A DNA stretch of 59,712 nt from JAWLGJ01 sp041685145 (lineage in GTDB: Bacteria > Pseudomonadota > Alphaproteobacteria > Rhodospirillales > Magnetospirillaceae). Numbering within the stretch: position 1 is the stretch's first letter; each line of letters begins with the position of its first letter. The notes below the pieces were generated by a model that was not told the DNA's origin, ran no database searches, and worked only from the letters and a program-made list of their open reading frames with translations. Where the stretch lies: NCBI GenBank assembly GCA_041685145.1, contig JAWLGJ010000018.1, forward strand, positions 1-59,712. The letters are read 5' to 3'. The position numbers were made by a program, and so were the translations under genes. This document shows, piece by piece, positions 25,480 through 33,807 of the stretch.

Positions 25480-27282
25480 ATGAGCAAGCCCATCGAGGAC
25501 TACGCGCTGATCGGCAACACCCACACGGTGGCGCTGGTGGCCCGCGACGGGGCCATCGACTGGCTGTGCCTGCCGCGCTTCGATTCCCCCGCCTGTTTCG
25601 CGGCGCTGCTGGGCAGCGAGGAGCACGGGCGCTGGCGCATCGCGCCCACGGCGCCGGTCACCGAGATCCGGCGCGACTATCTCGACCAATCGCTGGTGCT
25701 GGAGACGCGCTTCGTCACCGCCGACGGCGAGGTGGCGCTGATCGACTTCATGCCCGCCGCCCGTGACGAGACCGCCGAGCAGGTGGTGCGCCTCGTCAAG
25801 GGCGTCCGGGGCCGGGTGGAGATGGAAAGCGACCTCGCCCCGCGCTTCGACTATGGCCACATCGTGCCCTGGGTGCAGCATATCGACGGCGGCGTCAGCG
25901 CCGTCGGCGGACCCGACGCCATCCGCCTGCACTGCCAGCCCCGCCTCGACTGGGACACCCGAACCCGCAGCCGCGGCCGCTTCACGGTGGCGGCGGGGCA
26001 GACGGTGCCGTTCTGCATGTCGTGGCACCTGTCGCATGTGGCGCCGCCGCCGCCGGGCGACGCCGAGCGCATGTTGGCGACCGCCCGCGCCTGGTGGACC
26101 GAATGGGCCGGGCGCTGCACCTATGACGGCCCCTGGGGGCAGGAGGTGCGGCGCTCGCTGCTGGTGCTGAAGGCGCTGACCTACGGCCCCACCGGCGGCA
26201 TCGTCGCCGCCCCCACCACCTCGCTGCCGGAAAAGATCGGCGGCGTGCGCAACTGGGACTATCGCTATTGCTGGCTGCGCGACGCCACCTTCACCTTGTA
26301 CGCGCTGCTGAATTCCGGCTATCGCGCCGAGGCGCGCGCGTGGCGGGAGTGGCTGCTGCGGGCGGTGGCCGGGCAGCCGTCGCAGTTCCACGTCTTGTAC
26401 GGCATCGCCGGCGAGCGCCGGATCACCGAACTGGAACTCGGCTGGCTGCCCGGCTATGCCGGCAGCCGCCCGGTGCGCAGCGGCAACGCCGCCTGGGAAC
26501 AGCTTCAGATCGACATTTTCGGCGAAGTCATGGATGCCTTCCACGTCACCCGCGCCCAGAACGTCGAGCCGCACGACACCGCCTGGGACGTGCAGAAGGT
26601 CATGCTGGAGGCGCTGGAGGGCCGGTGGGACCAGCCGGACGAAGGGATTTGGGAAGTGCGCGGTCCGCGTCGCGACTTCACCCATTCGCGGGTGCTGGCC
26701 TGGGTGGCGATGGACCGCGCCGTCAAAGCGGTGGAACGCTTCGGGCTCGACGGGCCGGTCGACCGCTGGCGGCGGCTGCGGCGCCACATTCACGACGACG
26801 TCTGCACCAACGGCTTCGACGCCGGGCGCAACAGCTTCGTGCAATACTATGGCGGCAAGCAGGTCGACGCCGCGCTGCTGCTGTTGCCGCTGGTGGGTTT
26901 CCTGCCGCCCGACGACCCCCGCATCCGCGGCACCGTCGAGACCATCGACCGCGAACTGAACCACGACGGCTTCATCATGCGCTACGCCGCCGACACCGCC
27001 GTTGACGGCCTGCCGCCCGGCGAGGGCACCTTCCTGGCCTGCAGCTTCTGGATGGTCGACGCGCTGACCCTGCTGGGGCGGCGCGAGGAGGCACGGAAGC
27101 GGTTCGAGGCGTTGCTGGCGGTGGCGAATGACGTCGGCCTGCTGGCCGAGGAATACGACCCGGAACGCCGCCGCCAGTTGGGCAATTTCCCCCAGGCCTT
27201 CAGCCATGTCGGGCTGGTGAACTCGGCCTACAACCTCGCCACCGCCATCGGCACCGCCAAGCAGCGCAGCGAGGAGGAGTGA
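25480..27282 (+). CDS. Glycoside hydrolase family 15 (glucoamylase/trehalase-like)
   Basis: A 600-residue GH15 protein. The N-terminal domain starts IEDYALIGNTHTVALVARDGAIDWLCLPRF, here given only in part: DGAIDWLCLPRFDSP is the hallmark. The (alpha/alpha)6 catalytic domain contains NWDYRYCWLRDA and ELGWLPGYAGSRPVR. Such proteins hydrolyse alpha-glucans or trehalose in the cytoplasm; no signal peptide is visible. It starts 7 bases after the ASRT gene. Together with the glycogen/trehalose genes 6 kb away it points to alpha-glucan turnover. Confidence 0.88.
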   Translation: MSKPIEDYALIGNTHTVALVARDGAIDWLCLPRFDSPACFAALLGSEEHGRWRIAPTAPVTEIRRDYLDQSLVLETRFVTADGEVALIDFMPAARDETAEQVVRLVKGVRGRVEMESDLAPRFDYGHIVPWVQHIDGGVSAVGGPDAIRLHCQPRLDWDTRTRSRGRFTVAAGQTVPFCMSWHLSHVAPPPPGDAERMLATARAWWTEWAGRCTYDGPWGQEVRRSLLVLKALTYGPTGGIVAAPTTSLPEKIGGVRNWDYRYCWLRDATFTLYALLNSGYRAEARAWREWLLRAVAGQPSQFHVLYGIAGERRITELELGWLPGYAGSRPVRSGNAAWEQLQIDIFGEVMDAFHVTRAQNVEPHDTAWDVQKVMLEALEGRWDQPDEGIWEVRGPRRDFTHSRVLAWVAMDRAVKAVERFGLDGPVDRWRRLRRHIHDDVCTNGFDAGRNSFVQYYGGKQVDAALLLLPLVGFLPPDDPRIRGTVETIDRELNHDGFIMRYAADTAVDGLPPGEGTFLACSFWMVDALTLLGRREEARKRFEALLAVANDVGLLAEEYDPERRRQLGNFPQAFSHVGLVNSAYNLATAIGTAKQRSEEE

Positions 27283-27348
27283 GCCTTCGGCGCCGTTTCG
27301 CCCCCGGGCGCCGCCATGCTACGGTTGGCGGGAACAGTGGAGGAAGGC

Positions 27349-27696
27349 ATGGCCGGCACACGCTTCTTTGTCACCCTCGCCGCCATCGCCGCCGTCGCCG
27401 CACCGGCCGCCGCCCAGCAGGGCGGGCCGGGCTGGGACCGTGGCTGGCACATGTATGACGGGGGCTGGATGTGGTGGATGCCCTTCCACGGCATCCTGTC
27501 GCTGCTGCTGGTGGCGGCGGTGGTGGTGGGGGTGGTCTTCCTGATCCGCTGGCTGTGGCACGGCACCGAAGCCCGCCCCACGGCCGGCAGCCGCCGCGAG
27601 GCGCTGGAACTGCTGGATCTGCGCTACGCCCGCGGCGAGATCGACCGCGACGACTATCTCCAGCGTAAGAAGGATCTCGCCGGCGGCGGCGACTGA
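27349..27696 (+). CDS. SHOCT domain membrane protein
   Basis: A 115-residue protein with an N-terminal signal peptide or helix (RFFVTLAAIAAVAAPAAAQ), a Trp/Met-rich extracytoplasmic stretch (MYDGGWMWWMPFHG), a transmembrane helix, and a C-terminal SHOCT motif (LDLRYARGEIDRDDYLQRKKDL). The role is unknown; SHOCT domains occur in small envelope proteins. The ATG at 27349 follows AGGAAGG. A short hairpin GGGCT-CA-AGCCC (27703-27714) lies between it and the convergent amidohydrolase gene. Confidence 0.75.
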   Translation: MAGTRFFVTLAAIAAVAAPAAAQQGGPGWDRGWHMYDGGWMWWMPFHGILSLLLVAAVVVGVVFLIRWLWHGTEARPTAGSRREALELLDLRYARGEIDRDDYLQRKKDLAGGGD

Positions 27697-27720
27697 CCGG
27701 CTGGGCTCAAGCCCCTGGCG

Positions 27721-28881
27721 TCAGGCCAGCACCGTCTCGGCCAGGCGCACCCAATAGCTGGCGCCGACGGGCAGGATGGCGTCGTTGAAGTCGTAGCGCG
27801 GCGAGTGCAGCCCGCGCCCGTCGTCGGCGGGGCCGTTGCCCAGCCAGGCATAGCAGCCCGGCCGCTCGGCGAGCATATAGGCGAAGTCCTCGGCCCCCAT
27901 GCTGGGGGGATGGTCCCGCACCACCTTGTCGTCTCCGGCCACCGCCGCCGCCGCCCGCGCCGCCGTTTCGCTTTCGGCGGCGCTGTTGGCGGTGGCGGGG
28001 TAGCCCCGGCGGATGGTCACCTCGGCGCCGCAGCCCAGCGCGGCGGCCACCCCTTGCGCCACCGTGAGGACGCGGCCTTCCAGCAGCGCCATCACGTCGT
28101 CGCCGAACGCCCGCAGGGTGCCGCGCAGCAGCACCTCGGCCGGCAGCACGTTCCATGTGTCGCCGCCGCGAATCTGGCCGATGCTGACCACCGCCGCCTC
28201 CACCGGCGGCACGTTGCGCGCCGCGATGCTTTGCAGCGCCGTCACTACCTGCGCCGCCGCCAGCACGGCGTCGCTGCCCATATGCGGCATGGCGGCGTGG
28301 GCGCCCTGGCCACGGACGACGATCTCCAGCGCGGCGGTCGCCGCCATCACCGGCCCCGCCCGCACCGCGAAGGTGCCGGCCGGCAGACCCGGCCAGTTGT
28401 GCAGGCCGAAGACGGCGTCGACGGGAAAGCGTTTGAACAGCCCCTCCTCGACCATGCGCCGCCCGCCGCCCTCGTTCTCCTCGGCGGGCTGGAAGATGAA
28501 GACGACGGTGCCGCGGACGTTCCCCGCCCGCGCCAGGTGCCGCGCCGCCCCCAAGAGCATGGCGGTGTGGCCGTCATGGCCGCAGGCGTGCATCCGCCCC
28601 TGATGGCGCGAGGCATGGGCGAGGCCGGTCTGCTCGTCGAGGTGCAGGGCGTCCATATCGGCGCGCAGGCCCACCGCCGGGCCGTCGCCGCGCTTCAGCA
28701 CCCCGACGACGCCGGTCCCGGCCAAACCGCGATGCACCTCCAGGCCGAACTCGGCCAGCTTCGCGGCCACGAACTCGGCCGTGCCATGTTCCTCGAAGGC
28801 GGTTTCGGGATGGGCGTGGATGTGGTGGCGCCAGGCGGCCATTTCCTCGGCCTCGGCGATCAGCGCCTCGATCAGCGGCAC
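27721..28881 (-). CDS. M20 family amidohydrolase (hippurate hydrolase type)
   Basis: A 386-residue metal-dependent amidohydrolase that cleaves N-acyl amino acids or similar amides. Cys100 and His102 in MHACGHDGHTAML, Glu134-Glu135 in FQPAEENEGGG and GLHNWPG are the metal-site and catalytic motifs of the peptidase M20D group. It is cytoplasmic. It is the last gene of a three-gene minus-strand operon (AlaX, DUF938, M20), starting 3 bases after the DUF938 stop. The substrate is not evident. Confidence 0.9.
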   Translation of the reverse strand: MPLIEALIAEAEEMAAWRHHIHAHPETAFEEHGTAEFVAAKLAEFGLEVHRGLAGTGVVGVLKRGDGPAVGLRADMDALHLDEQTGLAHASRHQGRMHACGHDGHTAMLLGAARHLARAGNVRGTVVFIFQPAEENEGGGRRMVEEGLFKRFPVDAVFGLHNWPGLPAGTFAVRAGPVMAATAALEIVVRGQGAHAAMPHMGSDAVLAAAQVVTALQSIAARNVPPVEAAVVSIGQIRGGDTWNVLPAEVLLRGTLRAFGDDVMALLEGRVLTVAQGVAAALGCGAEVTIRRGYPATANSAAESETAARAAAAVAGDDKVVRDHPPSMGAEDFAYMLAERPGCYAWLGNGPADDGRGLHSPRYDFNDAILPVGASYWVRLAETVLA

Positions 28882-28884
28882 GGC

Positions 28885-29481
28885 TTACTCCTTACGTTCG
28901 AACACGACGGTCAGGTTGTTGGCGGGCATCGCCACCCTCTCGACATAGGCCAGCGCTTGCGCCGCCGCCAGCGCCGTCACCGCGTCGAGATCGCGCACGC
29001 CCCAGGCGGGGTCGCGGGCGCGCAGATCGGCGTCGAAGGCGGCGTTGGAGGGCGCCGTGTGACGCCCGCCGATCATGAAGGGGCCGTACAGCACCAGCCG
29101 CCCGCCCGGCGGCAGCACGGCGCCGGCGCCGCGCAACAGCCCCTCGCAGGCCGCCCACGGGGCGATGTGGATCAGATTGGCCGCGAACACGGCGTCGGCG
29201 GCCGCGATGGGCCAGGGCGGCCGGGCGACGTCGAGCGCGACCGGCGCGCGCAGATTGGCCAGCCCCGCCTCGCGCCGCCAGGCCTCGATGCTGGCCAAGG
29301 CGTCGGGGTCACGGTCGGAGGGCTGCCACGCCAGCCCCGGCAGGTGGCGGGCAAAATGCGCGGCGTGCTGGCCGGTGCCGCTGGCGATCTCCAGCACCAG
29401 CCCCGCCGTCGGTAGCACCCGGCGCAGCACCGCCAGGATCGGCTCGCGGTTGCGCTCGGCGGCGGGGGCATGGCGCTTCAT
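28885..29481 (-). CDS. DUF938 SAM-dependent methyltransferase
   Basis: A 198-residue protein of the DUF938 family. The SAM-binding glycine motif is VLEIASGTGQHAAHF, followed by the acidic W-P-S-D segment (WQPSDRD) and NLIHIAPW, all usual for this family. Its methylation substrate is unknown. The ATG overlaps the stop of the alanyl-tRNA editing gene by four bases. Confidence 0.85.
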   Translation of the reverse strand: MKRHAPAAERNREPILAVLRRVLPTAGLVLEIASGTGQHAAHFARHLPGLAWQPSDRDPDALASIEAWRREAGLANLRAPVALDVARPPWPIAAADAVFAANLIHIAPWAACEGLLRGAGAVLPPGGRLVLYGPFMIGGRHTAPSNAAFDADLRARDPAWGVRDLDAVTALAAAQALAYVERVAMPANNLTVVFERKE

Positions 29482-30203
29482 GGTGCGTCGGCGTCCTCGG
29501 CAAAGGCCAGGGTGATGCGCCGGTTGCGGCGGCCCTTGCTCTCGATCTTGCGCACCACCACCGGGCCGATCTCGCCCGTCGAGCGCAGATGCGTGCCGCC
29601 GCAGGGTTGCAGGTCGACGCCCTCGATCTCGACCAGCCGCACCTTCCCCGTGCCCATCGGCGGCTTCACCGACATGGTGCGCACCAGGTCGGGCTGGGCC
29701 TCAAGTTCGGCGTCGGTGATCCAGCGCAGCCGCACGGGGCGGTCCTCGTCGACGAGGCGGTTGAGCAGCGTCGTCAACTCGTCCTTGTCCACGACCTTGT
29801 CGGGCAGGTCGAAATCCAGCCGCCCCTTGCCGTCGCCGATGGCGCCGCCGGTCACCCCGCCTGCCACCTGCGACGACAGCAGGTGCAGGCAGGTGTGCAT
29901 CCGCATCAGCCGGTGGCGCCGGTCCCAGTCGATCTCGGCGCTGACCGCCGCGCCCGGTGCGGGCAGCGCCTGCCCCTCGGCGGGAATGTGGACGATGGCG
30001 CCGCTGTCGCGGTCCTTGCGGGTCTCCGCCACCCGCACCTCGCCGCCGCCGTCGAGGCGCAGCACGCCGCTGTCGCCCGGTTGCCCGCCGCCGGTGGGGT
30101 AGAAGACGGTGCGGTCCAGGCGGATTCCCTCCGGCCCCGCCTCCAGCACGGTGGCGGTGCAGGACCGCGCATAGGCATCATCGCGGAATATCTCTTCGGT
30201 CAT
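29478..30203 (-). CDS. alaX: Alanyl-tRNA editing protein AlaX
   Basis: A 241-residue free-standing editing domain that hydrolyses Ser-tRNA(Ala) or Gly-tRNA(Ala) in trans. The zinc and catalytic residues are His103 and His107 in MHTCLHLL and Cys201/His205 in CGGTHL. YPTGGGQPGD near residue 35 marks the AlaXM-type N-terminal glycine-rich domain. It is the first gene of the AlaX-DUF938-M20 operon. The 78-base gap upstream would hold its promoter, but no clear boxes are seen. Confidence 0.92.
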   Translation of the reverse strand: MTEEIFRDDAYARSCTATVLEAGPEGIRLDRTVFYPTGGGQPGDSGVLRLDGGGEVRVAETRKDRDSGAIVHIPAEGQALPAPGAAVSAEIDWDRRHRLMRMHTCLHLLSSQVAGGVTGGAIGDGKGRLDFDLPDKVVDKDELTTLLNRLVDEDRPVRLRWITDAELEAQPDLVRTMSVKPPMGTGKVRLVEIEGVDLQPCGGTHLRSTGEIGPVVVRKIESKGRRNRRITLAFAEDADAP

Positions 30204-30281
30204 CGTTGCTCCTGCCGACAGTCAAGCCGCGACGGCAGCCTAGCCGCTGGCGGCGCGCCCTGCCAAGCGGCGGGGGCGCCG

Positions 30282-31232
30282 TCAGCGATCCACGGTGTCC
30301 AGCGCGACGCGGCGGACGCCGTAGCTGCCGCCCTCGTTGACGAGGCGCAGCCCGGCGAAACCGCGGGTGATGCCGCGGTCCAGGGTGTCGATCACCCGCG
30401 TGCCGTTCCAGTGCACCGCCATCGTGCCGTCGGCGGCGCGCGTCCACAGCAGGACGTGCTCGACGGGGTCGCGCGCGCCGCGGTCGAGCGCCGTCTCCTG
30501 CGCCGCCACGACGCTGGAACCGCCGTTGCGCAGCCGCAGCAATTCCAGGGTCAGCCGATCGCCGTCGGGGCGCACCCCCACCATATAGCCGCTGCTGCGC
30601 CTCTCGCCCTGGTAGGGGCCGATATACAGCCCGCCGCCGTCGCTCCTCCCCGGCAGGATGAACAGCCGCACCTCAAGCGCGAAGGCGTTGGCGAAGGCGG
30701 TGTCGATATGGATTTCGGCCGGCGCCGCCGCGTTCGTCGGCGCAGCGGTGCCCCGCCCGTTGCGGCCCGGCTCGCGCAGAAGCTCCTCAAGAACGCCGCT
30801 GAGAACGCCCATCACCGGGTCGTCGTCCTCGGCCGTGCCGCCGGACGCGGCGGCGCCGGGGGCGCCGACGCTGGTGCGCAGGCCCAGTTGCCGGTCGATC
30901 CAGAACTCACCGGCGGCGACGCGCCAGGCGGGGTTGCGGGTGTAGTCGCCGTCACGGAACTCATCGGCGAGGACGGCCTCGTTCCACGGCCAGGTGTGGC
31001 GCGCCGCCAGTTGCCGCAACCGGTCCAGGAAGCGCGGATCGGCGGACCGCTGGCGTTCGGCCTCCTCGACAAGGGCGCGCAACTCCTCCACCAGCGCCTT
31101 GACCGCCTCGCCGTTGCCGGGCGTCGCCACGGCCGCTTCGTCCTCCGGCGGGTTCCATCCCTGGGCCTGGGCGGCCGCCGCCGTCGCCATCAGCACCGCC
31201 GCCACCGTCGCCGCCAACCGCATCTTCCGCAT
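30282..31232 (-). CDS. Secreted hypothetical protein
   Basis: I do not recognise the family. The 316-residue product has a clear signal peptide (MRKMRLAATVAAVLMATAAA, then AQAQG), then an acidic, helix-rich segment with ALVEELRALVEEAERQR that could form a coiled coil, and a C-terminal half rich in beta strands. Its end, with VHWNGTRVIDTL and GFAGLRLVNEG, recalls the concanavalin-like fold of DUF1080 or laminin-G-type domains (weak). The ATG at 31232 has GGAG 7 bases upstream; the frame stays open to 31436 but that part overlaps the small RNA region. Possibly a periplasmic binding or wall-associated protein. Confidence 0.55.
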   Translation of the reverse strand: MRKMRLAATVAAVLMATAAAAQAQGWNPPEDEAAVATPGNGEAVKALVEELRALVEEAERQRSADPRFLDRLRQLAARHTWPWNEAVLADEFRDGDYTRNPAWRVAAGEFWIDRQLGLRTSVGAPGAAASGGTAEDDDPVMGVLSGVLEELLREPGRNGRGTAAPTNAAAPAEIHIDTAFANAFALEVRLFILPGRSDGGGLYIGPYQGERRSSGYMVGVRPDGDRLTLELLRLRNGGSSVVAAQETALDRGARDPVEHVLLWTRAADGTMAVHWNGTRVIDTLDRGITRGFAGLRLVNEGGSYGVRRVALDTVDR

Positions 31233-31311
31233 CGGCCACTCCGTTACCTCGCATCCATCCTGAAAGGTAACGGCGGCGGCAGGGCCTGCCAATCGGCCGG
31301 AGGTCCATGCC

Positions 31312-31343
31312 AAAAAAGAAGGCCGTGCGACATGCGCACGGCC
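31312..31343 (-). terminator. Rho-independent terminator of the putative small RNA
   Basis: Perfect 9-bp stem (31321-31329 with 31335-31343, five-base loop) followed on the minus strand by TTCTTTTTT. It is the strongest intrinsic terminator in the window. It has no upstream protein gene on its strand, since the gene to the right runs the other way. Confidence 0.85.
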
Positions 31344-31412
31344 CAAGTTCAGGGAGGAAACGTCCAAGAAAGGCAGACAAAAGGACCGTCCGAAGACTGT
31401 CCGTTGCTGCAG
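31312..31412 (-). ncRNA. Putative trans-acting small RNA with anti-Shine-Dalgarno motif
   Basis: The 379-base gap 31233-31611 contains a well-formed minus-strand sRNA unit. A promoter-like pair at 31446-31419 would start a transcript near 31412. It begins with a hairpin at 31402-31383, stem GGACaGUC/GACgGUCC closed by a UUCG tetraloop. A mostly unpaired linker carries UUUCCUCCCU (31360 to 31351), complementary to Shine-Dalgarno sequences. It ends in the terminator hairpin. The length of about 100 nt, the CCUCCC motif and the architecture resemble alphaproteobacterial anti-SD sRNAs such as the alpha-r14 type (from memory, not checked). The remaining part of the gap, 31447-31611, is AT-richer than average and probably holds the promoter of the lytic transglycosylase gene. 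Confidence 0.7.
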
Positions 31413-31418
31413 CGCGGA

Positions 31419-31446
31419 ATTTATGCCCTCCCCCACGCTGATGCAA
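31419..31446 (-). promoter_or_regulatory. Promoter-like elements of the putative small RNA
   Basis: Minus-strand TTGCAT (31446 to 31441) and ATAAAT (31424 to 31419), spaced 16 bases, fit a housekeeping sigma factor promoter about 7 bases upstream of the inferred start of the small RNA. Confidence 0.5.
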
Positions 31447-31611
31447 GGCCGTTTGGCAGCCGTTGGGGTGGAAATTTGGCATAAGACCTTGCCTCCAAAG
31501 GCTTTATTTCATTTTGCATCGCAGCAATGCGGTGATTGCAAGGCGCCGGCCGGCGCGGTTGGCACGCCTCCTGCTTGGACATTGCCGTCCAGGGGACCAA
31601 GAGGGGACGTC

Positions 31612-32322
31612 ATGCCGCAGCCGTGGATCCACCGCCTGTTCGCCGTCGTCGCGCTGGCCCTCGCCGGCGTGGCGGCGCCGCCGCCATCCTGGGCGGCGCC
31701 GTCCACCGCCGCCGCCTGGGACGCATGCGGCGCCGAGACGCGGCGGCAGGAACGGGCGGCGGGCCTGCCGGCGGGGCTGTTGACGGCGGTCTCGCTGGTC
31801 GAATCGGGGCGCTGGCACCGCGAGCGCCGGGAAAAGCTTGCCTGGCCGTGGACGGTGACCAGCGGCGGCGAGGGGAAGTTCTTTCCCAGCAAGGCGGAGG
31901 CGGTGCGTTATGCGCGCGCCTTGCAGGCGCGCGGGGTGCGCAACATCGACGTCGGCTGTATGCAGATCAACCTGCTGCACCACCCCGACGCCTTCGCCGG
32001 CCTTGAGGAAGCCTTCGAGCCGCGCATGAATGTCGGCTATGCGACGGATTTCCTGCGCCGCCTGCACGGCGAGTTCGCCTCCTGGACCGAGGCGGCCACC
32101 GCCTATCACTCGCGCACGCCGCATCTGGCGGCGCGCTACCAATCCAAGCTGCTGCGGGAGTGGAAGGGCCGCGACGCCGCGCCGCCGCCGACGCCGGTGC
32201 GGGTGGCGGCCGTGGAGGAGCGCCGCCACGACACCGCCGAACGCCGCGCCGACGCCCGCGCCGCCGCCGACGCCTATCGCGAGGCGGTGCTGCGCCGCTA
32301 CATGGAAAACCGCCGCCGGTAG
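31612..32322 (+). CDS. Lytic transglycosylase, SLT domain
   Basis: A 236-residue periplasmic peptidoglycan lytic enzyme. It has a signal peptide (ending near SWAAP), then an SLT-type domain with catalytic Glu64 in SLVESGRWH, the segment NIDVGCMQINLLHH that matches the lysozyme-like G-x-M-Q motif, and AATAYHSRTP, the usual A-x-A-Y-N/H motif. The C-terminal 60 residues are charged and low complexity. GAGGGGA precedes the ATG at 31612. It is convergent with glgC, 22 bases apart. Confidence 0.88.
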   Translation: MPQPWIHRLFAVVALALAGVAAPPPSWAAPSTAAAWDACGAETRRQERAAGLPAGLLTAVSLVESGRWHRERREKLAWPWTVTSGGEGKFFPSKAEAVRYARALQARGVRNIDVGCMQINLLHHPDAFAGLEEAFEPRMNVGYATDFLRRLHGEFASWTEAATAYHSRTPHLAARYQSKLLREWKGRDAAPPPTPVRVAAVEERRHDTAERRADARAAADAYREAVLRRYMENRRR

Positions 32323-32344
32323 CGGCGGCCTCGGCGGCCCGACC

Positions 32345-33643
32345 TCAACGTTCCTGGGCGACGCGGCGCAGCATGTCGGCGGTGACCAGGGTCACGCCCC
32401 GCTCGGTGCGGTAGAAGCGGCCGGCGTCCAGCGCCGCGTCCTCGCCCACCACCAGTCCCGGCGGGACGGTGCAGCCGGAATCGACGATGCAGCGGCGCAG
32501 GCGGCAGTGGCGGCCGATGTCGACATCGGGCAGCACCACGCTGTCCTCGACCAGCGAATAGGAATTGATCCGCACGTTGGAGTACAGCAGCGAGCGCCGC
32601 ACCACCGCCCCGGAAATCACGCAGCCGCCCGAGACCATCGAATCGGTCGCCATGCCGCGGCGGTCCTCGGAATCGAAGACGAATTTCGCCGGCGGCAGTT
32701 GTTCCTGATAGGTCCAGATCGGCCAGTTGGTGTCGTAAAGATTGAGGCTGGGCGTGATGCGCGTCAGGTCCAGATTGGCCTCCCAATAGGCGTCGACTGT
32801 GCCGACGTCGCGCCAATAGGCCTCCTTGGTGGTGGGGTCGGTGACGCAGGAATCCTGGAAGCGATGCGCCAGCAGCCGCCCACGGCCCACCAGCGAGGGG
32901 ATGACGTCGCCGCCGAAATCGTGGCGCGAGCCGGACTGGTCGGCGTCCGACTGCAACAGGTCGTAGAGGAAATGGGCGTTGAACAGATAGATGCCCATGC
33001 TGGCGAGGGCGGTGTCCGGCTTGCCGGGCACCGGCTTGGGGTTGGCGGGCTTTTCCTGGAACTCGACGATGTTGCCGTCCTCGTCCACCGCCATCACCCC
33101 GAACGCGGTGGCCTCGGCCAGGGGCACCTCCATGCAGCACACCGTCACGTCGGCGCCGCGGGCGAGGTGGAAGGCCAGCATCCGCCCGTAGTCCTGCTTG
33201 TAGACGTGGTCGCCGGCCAGAACCAGGACGTATTCGGGGTCATGGCCGCGGATGATGTCGAGGTTCTGGTACACGGCATCGGCGGTGCCCTTGTACCAGT
33301 TTTCGCCGGTGGTGCGCTGTTGCGCCGGCAGCAGTTCGACGAACTCGTTAAACTCGCCCCGCAGGAAGCCCCAGCCGCGGTGGATGTGCTGGATGAGGCT
33401 GTGGGCCTTGTATTGGGTCAGGATGCCGATGCGGCGGATGCCGGAATTGATGCAGTTCGACAGCGTGAAGTCGATGATGCGAAATTTGCCGGCGAAGGGC
33501 ACCGCCGGCTTGGCGTGCCAGTCGGTCAGGTTCTTCAGGCGGCTGCCGCGCCCGCCCGCCAGCACCAGCGCCAGGGTCCGCTTCAGCCGTTGCGTGGTGT
33601 CCAGATTGACCGGCGGCGTCGCCGATTTGCTGCGTGCGGCCAT
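32345..33643 (-). CDS. glgC: Glucose-1-phosphate adenylyltransferase
   Basis: Makes ADP-glucose from ATP and glucose-1-phosphate, the committed step of bacterial glycogen synthesis. The 432 residues match the usual length (about 430). Motifs: LVLAGGRGSRLKNLT (nucleotide loop), KPAVPFAGKFRIIDF, GTADAVYQN, LAGDHVYKQDY and the substrate motif VEFQEKP; the C-terminal left-handed beta helix is complete. GGGGGG lies just before the ATG. It is divergent from glgA over 164 bases. Confidence 0.96.
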   Translation of the reverse strand: MAARSKSATPPVNLDTTQRLKRTLALVLAGGRGSRLKNLTDWHAKPAVPFAGKFRIIDFTLSNCINSGIRRIGILTQYKAHSLIQHIHRGWGFLRGEFNEFVELLPAQQRTTGENWYKGTADAVYQNLDIIRGHDPEYVLVLAGDHVYKQDYGRMLAFHLARGADVTVCCMEVPLAEATAFGVMAVDEDGNIVEFQEKPANPKPVPGKPDTALASMGIYLFNAHFLYDLLQSDADQSGSRHDFGGDVIPSLVGRGRLLAHRFQDSCVTDPTTKEAYWRDVGTVDAYWEANLDLTRITPSLNLYDTNWPIWTYQEQLPPAKFVFDSEDRRGMATDSMVSGGCVISGAVVRRSLLYSNVRINSYSLVEDSVVLPDVDIGRHCRLRRCIVDSGCTVPPGLVVGEDAALDAGRFYRTERGVTLVTADMLRRVAQER

Positions 33644-33807
33644 TTACCCCCCAAGCGCCTGCGAACGAATTGCCCGCCCGCGCGCCAGGGGCGAACGGGC
33701 CGGGCCCTTGGCAAATCTACAGGCACGGGCCGGGCTGGTCCAAAGAAGCTTTTCTGACTATACCTCTTTCGAGCCACCCGCCCCGCCGATGGTATCAGGT
33801 GCCGTTC
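33644..33807. promoter_or_regulatory. Divergent glgC/glgA promoter region
   Basis: A 164-base space with a less GC-rich centre (33740-33775). On the plus strand CTATAC (33758-33763) could be the -10 box for glgA; no convincing -35 was found. No operator repeat is evident. Confidence 0.35.

Noticed and set aside
31476..31495. A sigma-54 promoter (TTGGCAT...TTGCC) before the lytic transglycosylase gene
   Set aside because: The spacing between GG and GC is 11, not 10, and no enhancer-binding regulator is near.
32030..33757. A 575-residue plus-strand frame across glgC
   Set aside because: It is antisense to glgC and rich in His, Arg and Gln, typical of a shadow frame in GC-rich DNA.
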